From: Candidatus Schekmanbacteria bacterium
GTDB taxonomy: Bacteria > Schekmanbacteria > GWA2-38-11 > J061
Length of the DNA: 19,243 bases
Assembly: GCA_003695725.1 (NCBI GenBank)
Contig: RFHX01000151.1
Span: forward strand, 1 to 19,243
Direction of reading: 5' to 3'
Part shown: in pieces, positions 1-5,981 of the stretch
How the letters are laid out: each line of letters starts with the position of its first letter
Numbering within the stretch: the stretch's first letter is position 1
Notes under the pieces: model-generated
What the model saw: only the letters and a program-made list of their open reading frames with translations
What the model was told of the DNA's origin: nothing
Databases searched by the model: none
Position numbers and translations under genes: made by a program

Positions 1-18
1 ATCCTATATTTAGGAAAG

Positions 19-216
19 ATGTTTATTTATCCTTTCGATTCTCTTTTGCTTTCTTTCTATATCACAGTTGCCAATTTAGTAGTTTGGATAGTTGTTGGCT
101 TTTTCATAGGTGTCATATGCAGATTTGTGATGGTTTTCTTCAACTTTCAGTGGACGATGAGAAAACTGATGAATTTTTATATCTGGTTTGCTTTGACAAT
201 TTTTTTCTCCTCTTAG
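19..216 (+). CDS. Membrane N-terminal fragment, probably of the following phosphatase-like protein, ended by an in-frame TAG
   Basis: The 65-residue product is almost entirely hydrophobic, with two or three likely membrane segments (roughly residues 10-45 and 52-64). It ends at a TAG at 214-216. The reading frame stays open upstream to the window edge, so the true start may lie outside; the ATG at 19 does have AGGA close before it. Past the TAG the same frame runs on without another stop into the ORF beginning at 256, again in membrane-type sequence. I infer that both were one membrane-anchored protein and that the TAG is a nonsense mutation, a sequencing error or a recoded codon. It could instead be a separate small membrane protein. 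No family is recognised from this piece alone. Confidence 0.4.
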   Translation: MFIYPFDSLLLSFYITVANLVVWIVVGFFIGVICRFVMVFFNFQWTMRKLMNFYIWFALTIFFSS

Positions 217-255
217 TCTCTTTTCCTATTTTTTCTCTATAAAAGACCAATTGAT

Positions 256-1011
256 GTGACAGAATTTTCTAACATTGTAATTGAAATTATAATTCTTCTG
301 CTTTGCGCCTCCCTCTCTTTTGCCATTCTTAAAATCATAGCCGCAGTAACTGAAAAAATACAGACAAGTAGCAAATTTCTGAATATCGATGTAGCGATTA
401 TAACAATTGCCATATTGCTTTTTGTAAGCGCATTCTTAATGTCAGGTAGTAGTCCAAAAGCCAATAGAACAAATGAGAAGGAAAATGTTTTCATTACGAA
501 TACAAATCTCAAGATATTGTTGATTGGGCTTGATGGAGCAACTTGGCATATTGCTGATAACTTATTGAAAGAGGGCAAACTTCCCAATATTGAGAAGATT
601 ATTTCCAATGGCTCAAAGGGAGATTTGAGAAGCTACATATCGCCAATAAATCCATTCAAAAACACAGCAGGAGGAGGTATGTTCAGCTCAGCTCTATGGA
701 CATCCATAGCAACCGGCAAGACTCCAAGAGAAAATGGAGTCCAAGACCTAATCATGGTTTCATTGCCCGGAATGAAACATCCTCTCCCTTTCAGATTTCC
801 ATTTACTTACAATATCTTTAAATTGAATACTCCTAAATCATACCACATTAGGACAAATAGAATTTGGAATATTTTGAGCCATTATGGGAAGTTTTGTGAA
901 GTTTATGGTTGGTGGTGCACTTGGCCTGTCGAAAGAGTCAACGGTATAATGGTTTCAATGGCGGCTGATAATCCTTTAAAAAGGATACAGCCTTCTATCC
1001 AAATGTTTTGA
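256..1011 (+). CDS. Alkaline-phosphatase-superfamily (type I phosphodiesterase-like) protein, N-terminal half of a split gene
   Basis: Two membrane segments (about residues 8-30 and 46-63) precede a catalytic half-domain. It begins with ILLIGLDGATWH, whose Asp93 is a typical first metal ligand, followed by the family's LPNIEKII segment. The segment LWTSIATGK with PRENGV (about 147-163) is the block that normally carries or flanks the nucleophile. The ORF stops at a TGA (1009-1011) in mid-domain. The remaining metal-binding motifs lie in the overlapping ORF at 1008-1826, one frame back. The GTG at 256 has no Shine-Dalgarno before it and the frame is open upstream to the TAG at 214-216, so this is probably not a genuine start. 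The piece alone would be catalytically incomplete. The likely role of the intact protein is hydrolysis or transfer of a phosphate or phosphodiester outside the membrane. Confidence 0.6.
   Translation: MTEFSNIVIEIIILLLCASLSFAILKIIAAVTEKIQTSSKFLNIDVAIITIAILLFVSAFLMSGSSPKANRTNEKENVFITNTNLKILLIGLDGATWHIADNLLKEGKLPNIEKIISNGSKGDLRSYISPINPFKNTAGGGMFSSALWTSIATGKTPRENGVQDLIMVSLPGMKHPLPFRFPFTYNIFKLNTPKSYHIRTNRIWNILSHYGKFCEVYGWWCTWPVERVNGIMVSMAADNPLKRIQPSIQMF
975..984 (+). other. Slippery T TTA AAA heptamer at the -1 frame change
   Basis: Read in the upstream gene frame, positions 975-981 are T TTA AAA, which fits the X XXY YYZ pattern for -1 slippage, followed by AGG. After a -1 shift the codons are TTT AAA AAG GAT. 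The -1 frame is open from just after a TAA at 969-971, and it reads protein-like sequence (KDTAFYPNVLSKEASE) into the second half of the phosphatase. No strong downstream hairpin or pseudoknot was seen. The A run (978-982) is equally a natural place for an indel mutation or sequencing error. Confidence 0.45.
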
Positions 1012-1826
1012 GTAAAGAAGCTTCTGAAATAGAGATTAGTCTTTCTGCTGAGAAAGAAAGTGTATTTAGAAAATATTTTGGACAAAAGATGACATCTTTA
1101 ATGGAAGAAGATGCAAATAGCCATAATAGTGAAAAATCACCTGAAATGAAACGAATCGAAATTTTAAGACACGATTTTATGCGAGATCTCTTTTTTGAAG
1201 AGATTTCAACAAAGTTTATGAAAACTGAAAGTGATTTCAAAGCAGTTTATTTTTTAGGTCCTGATGGAATCGAGCATGCCTTTTGGAAGTATTATGAACC
1301 ACATTATTTTGATGATGTCTCAGACAAGGATGTCGAAATTTTTGGTAAAATTATTGAAAATTATTACATTTTCTTGGACGAAGCTGTTGGAAATCTTTAC
1401 TCTTCAATAGATGACGATACAGTAACAATTATAATTTCAGACCACGGAATGGGGCCTTGGAGAAGGAGTTTATTTGATAAATTACTCATGAAAGTTATCA
1501 AAAGATATGAAAGATCATCGGGAAATCATAGAAGAAATGGAATTATAATAATTTCAGGAAAGAATATTAAAAAATCAGCAGAAATTAAGAATGCCACAAT
1601 TTTTGACATTGCCCCTACAGTACTTCATCTGTTAGGATTCCCTGTTGCAAAGGATATGAAGGGGAGGGTTTTAACGGAAGTTATAGATGATGATTGGTTA
1701 TCCAAGTTTCCGATTTCATATATAAAGAGCTATGAAGGAGTCGTTAAAAAGGAAATTATACCTGAATTGAAGGCTTCTGATAAAAAGGATTTAGAAAGAT
1801 TGAAAGCTTTGGGTTATATAAAGTAA
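1008..1826 (+). CDS. Alkaline-phosphatase-superfamily protein, C-terminal half of a split gene
   Basis: This frame supplies the metal-binding half missing from the preceding ORF: GPDGIEHAFWKYY (Asp and His), ISDHGMGPW (the SDHG Asp/His pair) and SGNHRRNG with a downstream FDIAPTVLHLLG block. This order is standard for phosphodiesterase/alkaline-phosphatase enzymes. The TTG at 1008 is a formal start only; coding resemblance extends upstream to about 972 in the same frame, so the protein was almost certainly made as a continuation of the upstream half. All metal ligands look intact, which argues that the lesion is recent, artefactual or bypassed by frameshifting. The gene ends 18 nt before the parB stop codon on the other strand. 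Confidence 0.6.
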   Translation: MSKEASEIEISLSAEKESVFRKYFGQKMTSLMEEDANSHNSEKSPEMKRIEILRHDFMRDLFFEEISTKFMKTESDFKAVYFLGPDGIEHAFWKYYEPHYFDDVSDKDVEIFGKIIENYYIFLDEAVGNLYSSIDDDTVTIIISDHGMGPWRRSLFDKLLMKVIKRYERSSGNHRRNGIIIISGKNIKKSAEIKNATIFDIAPTVLHLLGFPVAKDMKGRVLTEVIDDDWLSKFPISYIKSYEGVVKKEIIPELKASDKKDLERLKALGYIK

Positions 1827-1844
1827 GATGTAGTATTGCTTGAC

Positions 1845-2705
1845 CTACTCTGTGAGTATCTCGAGCATTCGGTCAAGCTCATCCAATGAGTAGTATTCTA
1901 TAATAATCTTTCCCCGATTAGTTTTTTCGTTGTGAGAGAGTTTAACCTTCGTTGCCAATGCTTCTCTGAGCCGCTCTTCCAAGGCAACTATTTCAGGAGA
2001 TTTCTCGCTCTTTTTGGATTTTATTATATTTTTTTCAATTTTTATACCCTGAGAGGCAATTTTTTCAGTCTGCCTGACTGAAAGGGAATCCCTTACTATC
2101 AATTCGGCAAGTGCAATTTGATCCTCTTCCTTCTCTATGCCGCAAATAACACGGGCATGCCCCATAGATATTTCTTCATTTACTATGTATTGCTTGACCT
2201 TTTCAGGCAATTTGAGAAGACGCAGATAATTTGCAATAGTACTTCTTTCCTTCCCAACTATCGAAGCAAGCTCGTTTTGATTTAAATTGTGTTCCTTCAT
2301 CAAGTGTCCATATGCCTCTGCTTCTTCGATCGGATTTAAATCTTCACGCTGAATATTTTCTATGAGGGCAATTTCTTCAATCTCTTTGTCAGGTATATCT
2401 TTCACGATTGCCGGGATTTTTTCTATTCCTGCTTTTTTCGCTGCACGCCACCGCCTTTCACCAGCAATAATGATAAAGTGCTTCCCCTTCTTTTTTACAA
2501 GTATTGGCTGAATTACCCCCTTTGTTTTTATGGAAGAAACCAATTCCTGCATCTTTTCATCATCGAAACTTTTTCGCGGCTGATGTTTTCCCGGTTTAAT
2601 GTCTTTGAGATTGATCTCTTTGACAAATTCTCTTTTCAATTCCTTGATTTCATCTCCTGAAGAGATGAGCGCATCTAACCCTTTACCTAATGATTTCCTT
2701 TTCAT
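1845..2705 (-). CDS. parB: Chromosome partitioning protein ParB (Spo0J family)
   Basis: A 286-residue CTPase and DNA-binding protein that loads at parS, spreads as a clamp and works with ParA to segregate the origin region. The N-terminal KRKSLGKGLDALIS is the usual ParA-contacting leader. Residues about 30-120 are the ParB/Srx-type nucleotide domain, with GERRWRA (82-88) and ENIQR (116-120). A helix-turn-helix follows at about 141-165 (NQNELASIVGKERSTIANYL), then a C-terminal dimerisation domain. Length is normal. The ATG lies inside the end of parA, so the two ORFs overlap by 23 bp, implying one transcript and coupled translation. Two matching parS sites lie just upstream of the operon. Confidence 0.96.
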   Translation of the reverse strand: MKRKSLGKGLDALISSGDEIKELKREFVKEINLKDIKPGKHQPRKSFDDEKMQELVSSIKTKGVIQPILVKKKGKHFIIIAGERRWRAAKKAGIEKIPAIVKDIPDKEIEEIALIENIQREDLNPIEEAEAYGHLMKEHNLNQNELASIVGKERSTIANYLRLLKLPEKVKQYIVNEEISMGHARVICGIEKEEDQIALAELIVRDSLSVRQTEKIASQGIKIEKNIIKSKKSEKSPEIVALEERLREALATKVKLSHNEKTNRGKIIIEYYSLDELDRMLEILTE

Positions 2706-3459
2706 TATTTATGATTTCCTCTGTTAATTGTTTATAAGTTTCAGCGCCTTTCGAGTTTTTGTCGTAGAGTATGATAGGTTTTCCAAAACTTGGTGCTTCT
2801 GAAAGGCGCACATTTCGGGGAATAACGGTTTTGAATACTTTTTCCCCAAATTTTTCTCTTACATTTTCACACACTTCTAATGAAAGATTCGTTCTCACAT
2901 CCTGCATCGTAAGTAAAATGCCTTCTATTTCAAGGTCAGGGTTGATGGTTTCTCTGATTTTTCTTATGGTTGTAAAAATTTGAGCCATTCCTTCAAGAGC
3001 ATAATATTCACATTGAAGAGGAATAAGGACGGAATCGGATGCGCAAAGCGCGTTCACTGTAAGCACTCCCAATGAAGGAGGACAATCTATTATGATGAAT
3101 TCAAAGGAATCCCTAATTTCTTGAAGACAATTTCTCAAGAGGCTTTCACGAGGAGAGACATCCATAAGTTCCACTTCGGCACCAAATAGTTCGTTCGTTG
3201 AAGGAATTACCTTCAAGGTGGGAAACATACTGTCAACAAGGACTTCAGATATCTTTTTTCTCCCCAATATTGCTCTGTAAATAGATTTTGTCGCATCTGC
3301 ATGATTTAACCCTAATCCGCTTGTTGCATTTCCTTGGGGATCCAAATCGATGAGTAAAGTGCTTATTCCTTTTTCACCAAGGCAAGCAGACACATTGATC
3401 GAGGTTGTGGTTTTCCCGACTCCTCCCTTCTGATTGGCAACGGCAATTACTTTTCCCAT
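2683..3459 (-). CDS. parA: Chromosome partitioning ATPase ParA (Soj family)
   Basis: A 258-residue deviant-Walker ATPase that binds DNA non-specifically as an ATP dimer and is released by ParB, moving or organising parS-bound origins. The deviant Walker A is KGGVGKTT (11-18), with the signature lysine before GGVGKT. Other standard blocks are LLIDLDPQGNATSGLG (switch I) and FIIIDCPPSLGVLTVNA (Walker B and switch II). It lacks the N-terminal HTH of plasmid type Ia ParA proteins, as expected for a chromosomal Soj. It is the first gene of the parA-parB operon. No strong Shine-Dalgarno is visible before the ATG, but this start gives the standard N-terminus (GKVIAVANQKGG). Confidence 0.96.
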   Translation of the reverse strand: MGKVIAVANQKGGVGKTTTSINVSACLGEKGISTLLIDLDPQGNATSGLGLNHADATKSIYRAILGRKKISEVLVDSMFPTLKVIPSTNELFGAEVELMDVSPRESLLRNCLQEIRDSFEFIIIDCPPSLGVLTVNALCASDSVLIPLQCEYYALEGMAQIFTTIRKIRETINPDLEIEGILLTMQDVRTNLSLEVCENVREKFGEKVFKTVIPRNVRLSEAPSFGKPIILYDKNSKGAETYKQLTEEIINNEKEIIR

Positions 3460-3490
3460 AATTCCATTAATCTTTGATACTTATATTTTT

Positions 3491-3519
3491 ATCGTAACTG
3501 AATATTTCTTGTTGGGCAA
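3491..3519 (-). promoter_or_regulatory. Candidate parAB promoter
   Basis: On the minus strand TTGCCC (3519-3514) and TACGAT (3496-3491) are separated by 17 nt and lie about 32 nt upstream of the parA ATG. The match to a sigma-70-type promoter is moderate. The first parS site begins 20 bp beyond the -35 element, so ParB loading there could affect expression of the operon. Confidence 0.35.
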
Positions 3520-3539
3520 GAAAAAAAGAAAACCCAAAA

Positions 3540-3555
3540 TGTTCCACGTGGAACA
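3540..3555. other. parS site 1
   Basis: TGTTCCACGTGGAACA, a perfect 16-bp palindrome, differs by one base from the Bacillus subtilis parS consensus TGTTCCACGTGAAACA. It lies 80 bp upstream of parA and should be a ParB loading site. Confidence 0.93.
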
Positions 3556-3631
3556 TTTTTGATTGTGATTAGATAATCATAAAGAGGAATAAAAATCAAA
3601 AAAAATCTTTATTTCATATATGTTGAAAAAT

Positions 3632-3640
3632 TGTGGATAA
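3632..3640 (-). other. DnaA box
   Basis: TGTGGATAA is the exact complement of the strong DnaA box TTATCCACA. It lies almost midway between the two parS sites and next to an A+T block. It is the only perfect box in this intergenic region. Confidence 0.5.
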
Positions 3641-3667
3641 TTCGAAAAGGCATTTTTGTAAAAAATG

Positions 3668-3708
3668 ATTTTAAAAATCAATATATTAGAAATTGAGATT
3701 TTTAAAAT
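3668..3708. repeat. 12-bp perfect inverted repeat in an A+T block
   Basis: ATTTTAAAAATC (3668-3679) and GATTTTTAAAAT (3697-3708) are exact reverse complements separated by 17 bp. The first arm is itself within a near-palindrome, TGATTTT-A-AAAATCA (3666-3680). The block is nearly all A and T and could act as an easily melted element. Its position between the DnaA box and parS site 2 fits that. Chance is possible in such skewed sequence. Confidence 0.4.
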
Positions 3709-3742
3709 TAAAAGTTTTAAACATTTTTTTAACAGCTAAAAA

Positions 3743-3758
3743 TGTTCCACGTGGAACA
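3743..3758. other. parS site 2
   Basis: Identical to site 1 (TGTTCCACGTGGAACA), with its centre 203 bp away. Two exact copies so close together next to parAB make chance very unlikely. Confidence 0.93.
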
Positions 3759-3831
3759 TTCGATGTGAAAACTTGTCATTGAAAAGATAGTTTCTTGCGT
3801 TTATACTTTGTAGAAAATTTGGACAAAGATA

Positions 3832-3927
3832 ATGAATAAAAATTATAAAGAGGGGAAAGATAAAAGCTCATATAATCAGCATCTGGAATGGCGTCTTGGA
3901 GCAATTTCATCTGAAATAAAATTTTAA
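3832..3927 (+). CDS. Possible 31-residue small protein of unknown function
   Basis: ATG at 3832 to TAA at 3925-3927 encodes a charged peptide beginning MNKNYKEGKDKSS and ending AISSEIKF, with a short amphipathic-looking C-terminal part. The Shine-Dalgarno is weak (GGAC at 3821-3824). It lies between parS site 2 and the alcohol dehydrogenase gene. An ORF this short could easily be chance. Confidence 0.2.
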   Translation: MNKNYKEGKDKSSYNQHLEWRLGAISSEIKF

Positions 3928-3983
3928 TGCATTTTCTTTGATAATGAACTGGATAGGTTTTGAAGAAAGAAAGGGAGTCGATT

Positions 3984-5012
3984 ATGAAGGCAATGCTTTT
4001 GAATAGAATTTGCTCTCTCGATGTGGAGAATTCACCTTTGCAGAAGGTCGACATACCAATTCCTCAGCCATCTAACGATGAAATACTTATAAAGGTAAAG
4101 GTATGCGGAGTTTGCCACACTGAAATCGATGAAATAGAGGGACGTACAGCGCCGCCCGCACTTCCTGTAGTGCCGGGCCATCAAGTTGTTGGTGTTGTGG
4201 AAAAAGTGGGGAAAAATGTGGAAAAAGATGTGATAGGCAAGCGTGTAGGCGTTGCCTGGATTAACTCTGCCTGTGGAAAATGTAAGCTGTGTATAAGTGG
4301 AAAAGAAAATTTGTGTTCGGAATTTCGTGCAACAGGCCGTGATGTGAATGGAGGATATGAAGAATATATGGTCGTTAAAAGAGAATTTGCATATGAAATT
4401 CCTGATCCTTTATCTGATATCGAGGCTGCGCCGCTTCTCTGTGCTGGAGCAATCGGTTATCGCTCATTGATGCTTACGGGAATTGAAAACGGACAGCGGC
4501 TTGGATTGACGGGTTTTGGAGCATCAGGGCATTTGGTGCTCAAAATGGCAAGATATTTATATCCGCAGACCGATATATATGTGTTTGCACGAAGTGAAAA
4601 AGAACGACGTTTTGCTCTTGAATTAGGGGCTGTATGGGCGGGAGACATCAAAGAAACCCCTTTCGAGAAGATAGACTGCATAATAGATACAACACCGGTG
4701 TGGATGCCGGTTATTGAATCGCTCAAAAAACTTTCTCCGGGCGGCCGTCTTGTCATAAATGCCATAAGAAAAGAGGATATAGACAAAAATGCTTTAATAT
4801 CAATAGATTATCCTGTTCATCTTTGGCTTGAGAAGGAAATAAAAAGTGTTGCGAATGTTACAAGAAAAGATGTTGAAGAGTTTCTCAAGCTTGCCGCAGA
4901 GATAAATATCAAACCAGAAGTTAATACCTTCGAATTAGAGGAAGCCAATGATGTGCTTTTGAAGATTAAGAAGGGAAATATTCGCGGTGCAAATGTTTTG
5001 GTGATTTCGTAA
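3984..5012 (+). CDS. Zinc-dependent alcohol dehydrogenase (MDR superfamily, AdhA-like)
   Basis: A 342-residue medium-chain dehydrogenase likely to oxidise alcohols or reduce aldehydes with NAD(P)(H). The catalytic zinc ligands are visible as Cys41 (CGVCHTEID), His66 (GHQVVG, with Gln replacing the usual Glu) and Cys153. The structural zinc loop has Cys97, Cys100, Cys103 and Cys111. The Rossmann motif is GLTGFGASGH (174-183). I take the ATG at 3984, which has AAGGGAG six bases upstream and gives the normal N-terminus, rather than the TTG at 3960. It is followed after 12 nt by the DUF523 gene, so the two are probably co-transcribed. The substrate cannot be deduced. Confidence 0.9.
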   Translation: MKAMLLNRICSLDVENSPLQKVDIPIPQPSNDEILIKVKVCGVCHTEIDEIEGRTAPPALPVVPGHQVVGVVEKVGKNVEKDVIGKRVGVAWINSACGKCKLCISGKENLCSEFRATGRDVNGGYEEYMVVKREFAYEIPDPLSDIEAAPLLCAGAIGYRSLMLTGIENGQRLGLTGFGASGHLVLKMARYLYPQTDIYVFARSEKERRFALELGAVWAGDIKETPFEKIDCIIDTTPVWMPVIESLKKLSPGGRLVINAIRKEDIDKNALISIDYPVHLWLEKEIKSVANVTRKDVEEFLKLAAEINIKPEVNTFELEEANDVLLKIKKGNIRGANVLVIS

Positions 5013-5024
5013 TTCAGTCAATTT

Positions 5025-5969
5025 ATGAGATATATAAAACCAACGATTCTAATAAGCAAATGCCTTGGATTCGATGCATGCAGGTATAATGGTAAACTCA
5101 TTTATGACCCCTTCATTGAAAAATTAAGGAAATATGTAGATTTTATACCTCTATGTCCTGAAGTTGAAATAGGCTTGGGAGTACCACGAAAACCGCTAAA
5201 GGTAGTTATCGAGAATGGCAAGAAAAAACTGTACCAAATAGAGTCTAAAAAGCATTATACAAGAAAGTTGAGAGCATTTTCAAATAAAAATGCCAAAGTA
5301 TTCGCTAATATCGATGGCGCAATTCTAAAAAGCCGTTCTCCATCGTGCGGATTAAGGGATGTTAAAATTTATTCTTCAGCATATGATAGTATCCCTATAT
5401 CAAAAGGAAGCGGTCTTTTTGCAGAATATCTTTTGAAAATGAATCCTGCTATTCCTTGTGAAGATGAAAGACGCCTGAATAATATCAGAATAAGAGAATT
5501 TTTTTTGATTCGAATCCATCTCAGTTCATTATTCAGGACAGTTAAGAAAAAAGCTTCTATTCATTCTCTCACAAAATTTCATAATGAATACAAATTGTTA
5601 TTTCTTCTCTATAATGAATCCAGAGTGAGAAAATTAGACAGAATTATTGAAAAGGCCGAAAAAAAATCAGTAAAATCAGTGAATTCATCCTATGAAGCAG
5701 TTATGAATGAACTTTTGTCTCATAGACCAACATATAATTCGTGGTGTAAAGTGTTTAGTTATAGCTTTGTTTTTGTGTCAGATAAGTTGTCATCTCAAGA
5801 AAAGAAGAATTTCTTGGAATTAATTGAGAGATTAAAAAAAAGAGAGATTTCTCTTTCTGTGCCTCGTGCCCTTCTTTATCAATGGGCTATAAGATTTGAT
5901 GAAAAAAATCTATTGAATCAGAGAGTTTTGAGACCATACCCTCCTTCGTTGGATCAAATCGATATCTAA
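5025..5969 (+). CDS. DUF523-DUF1722 protein (TudS-like iron-sulfur desulfidase fold plus YbgA-like domain)
   Basis: A 314-residue, two-domain protein. The DUF523 part (about 7-155) has the three Cys that in TudS thiouracil desulfidases hold a [4Fe-4S] cluster: Cys13 in KCLG, Cys44 in LCPE and Cys108 in SPSCG, together with CRYNG and the conserved KSRSPSCG stretch. The second part (about 180-305) resembles DUF1722, known from E. coli YbgA and often fused to DUF523; its function is not established. I infer an iron-sulfur desulfidation or sulfur-salvage role, but the substrate is unknown. The start is 12 nt after the dehydrogenase stop with no clear Shine-Dalgarno, suggesting coupled translation. 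It converges on comM with a 12-nt gap. Confidence 0.85.
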   Translation: MRYIKPTILISKCLGFDACRYNGKLIYDPFIEKLRKYVDFIPLCPEVEIGLGVPRKPLKVVIENGKKKLYQIESKKHYTRKLRAFSNKNAKVFANIDGAILKSRSPSCGLRDVKIYSSAYDSIPISKGSGLFAEYLLKMNPAIPCEDERRLNNIRIREFFLIRIHLSSLFRTVKKKASIHSLTKFHNEYKLLFLLYNESRVRKLDRIIEKAEKKSVKSVNSSYEAVMNELLSHRPTYNSWCKVFSYSFVFVSDKLSSQEKKNFLELIERLKKREISLSVPRALLYQWAIRFDEKNLLNQRVLRPYPPSLDQIDI

Positions 5970-5981
5970 TCAATTCATAAA

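Larger units (their letters stand above)
3460..3983. other. AT-rich intergenic region, partition centre and possible replication origin
   Basis: This 524-bp stretch is the only gap over 300 bp in the window. It separates parAB, reading left, from the alcohol dehydrogenase gene, reading right. It contains two parS sites, one exact DnaA box nearly midway between them, a 12-bp inverted repeat in an almost pure A+T block, and a smaller perfect repeat (TGATTA/TAATCA, 3566-3579). Divergent transcription away from an AT-rich block with a DnaA box is typical of bacterial origins. Only one good DnaA box is present, however, and no dnaA, dnaN, mnmG or rpmH lies in view, so origin status is inference. 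The last 200 bp holds a possible 31-codon ORF and nothing else recognisable. Confidence 0.4.

Noticed and set aside
3776-4054. 92-codon minus-strand ORF across the intergenic region and the alcohol dehydrogenase start
   Set aside because: It overlaps the well-supported dehydrogenase start, has no family signal and no ribosome binding site, and is low in complexity.
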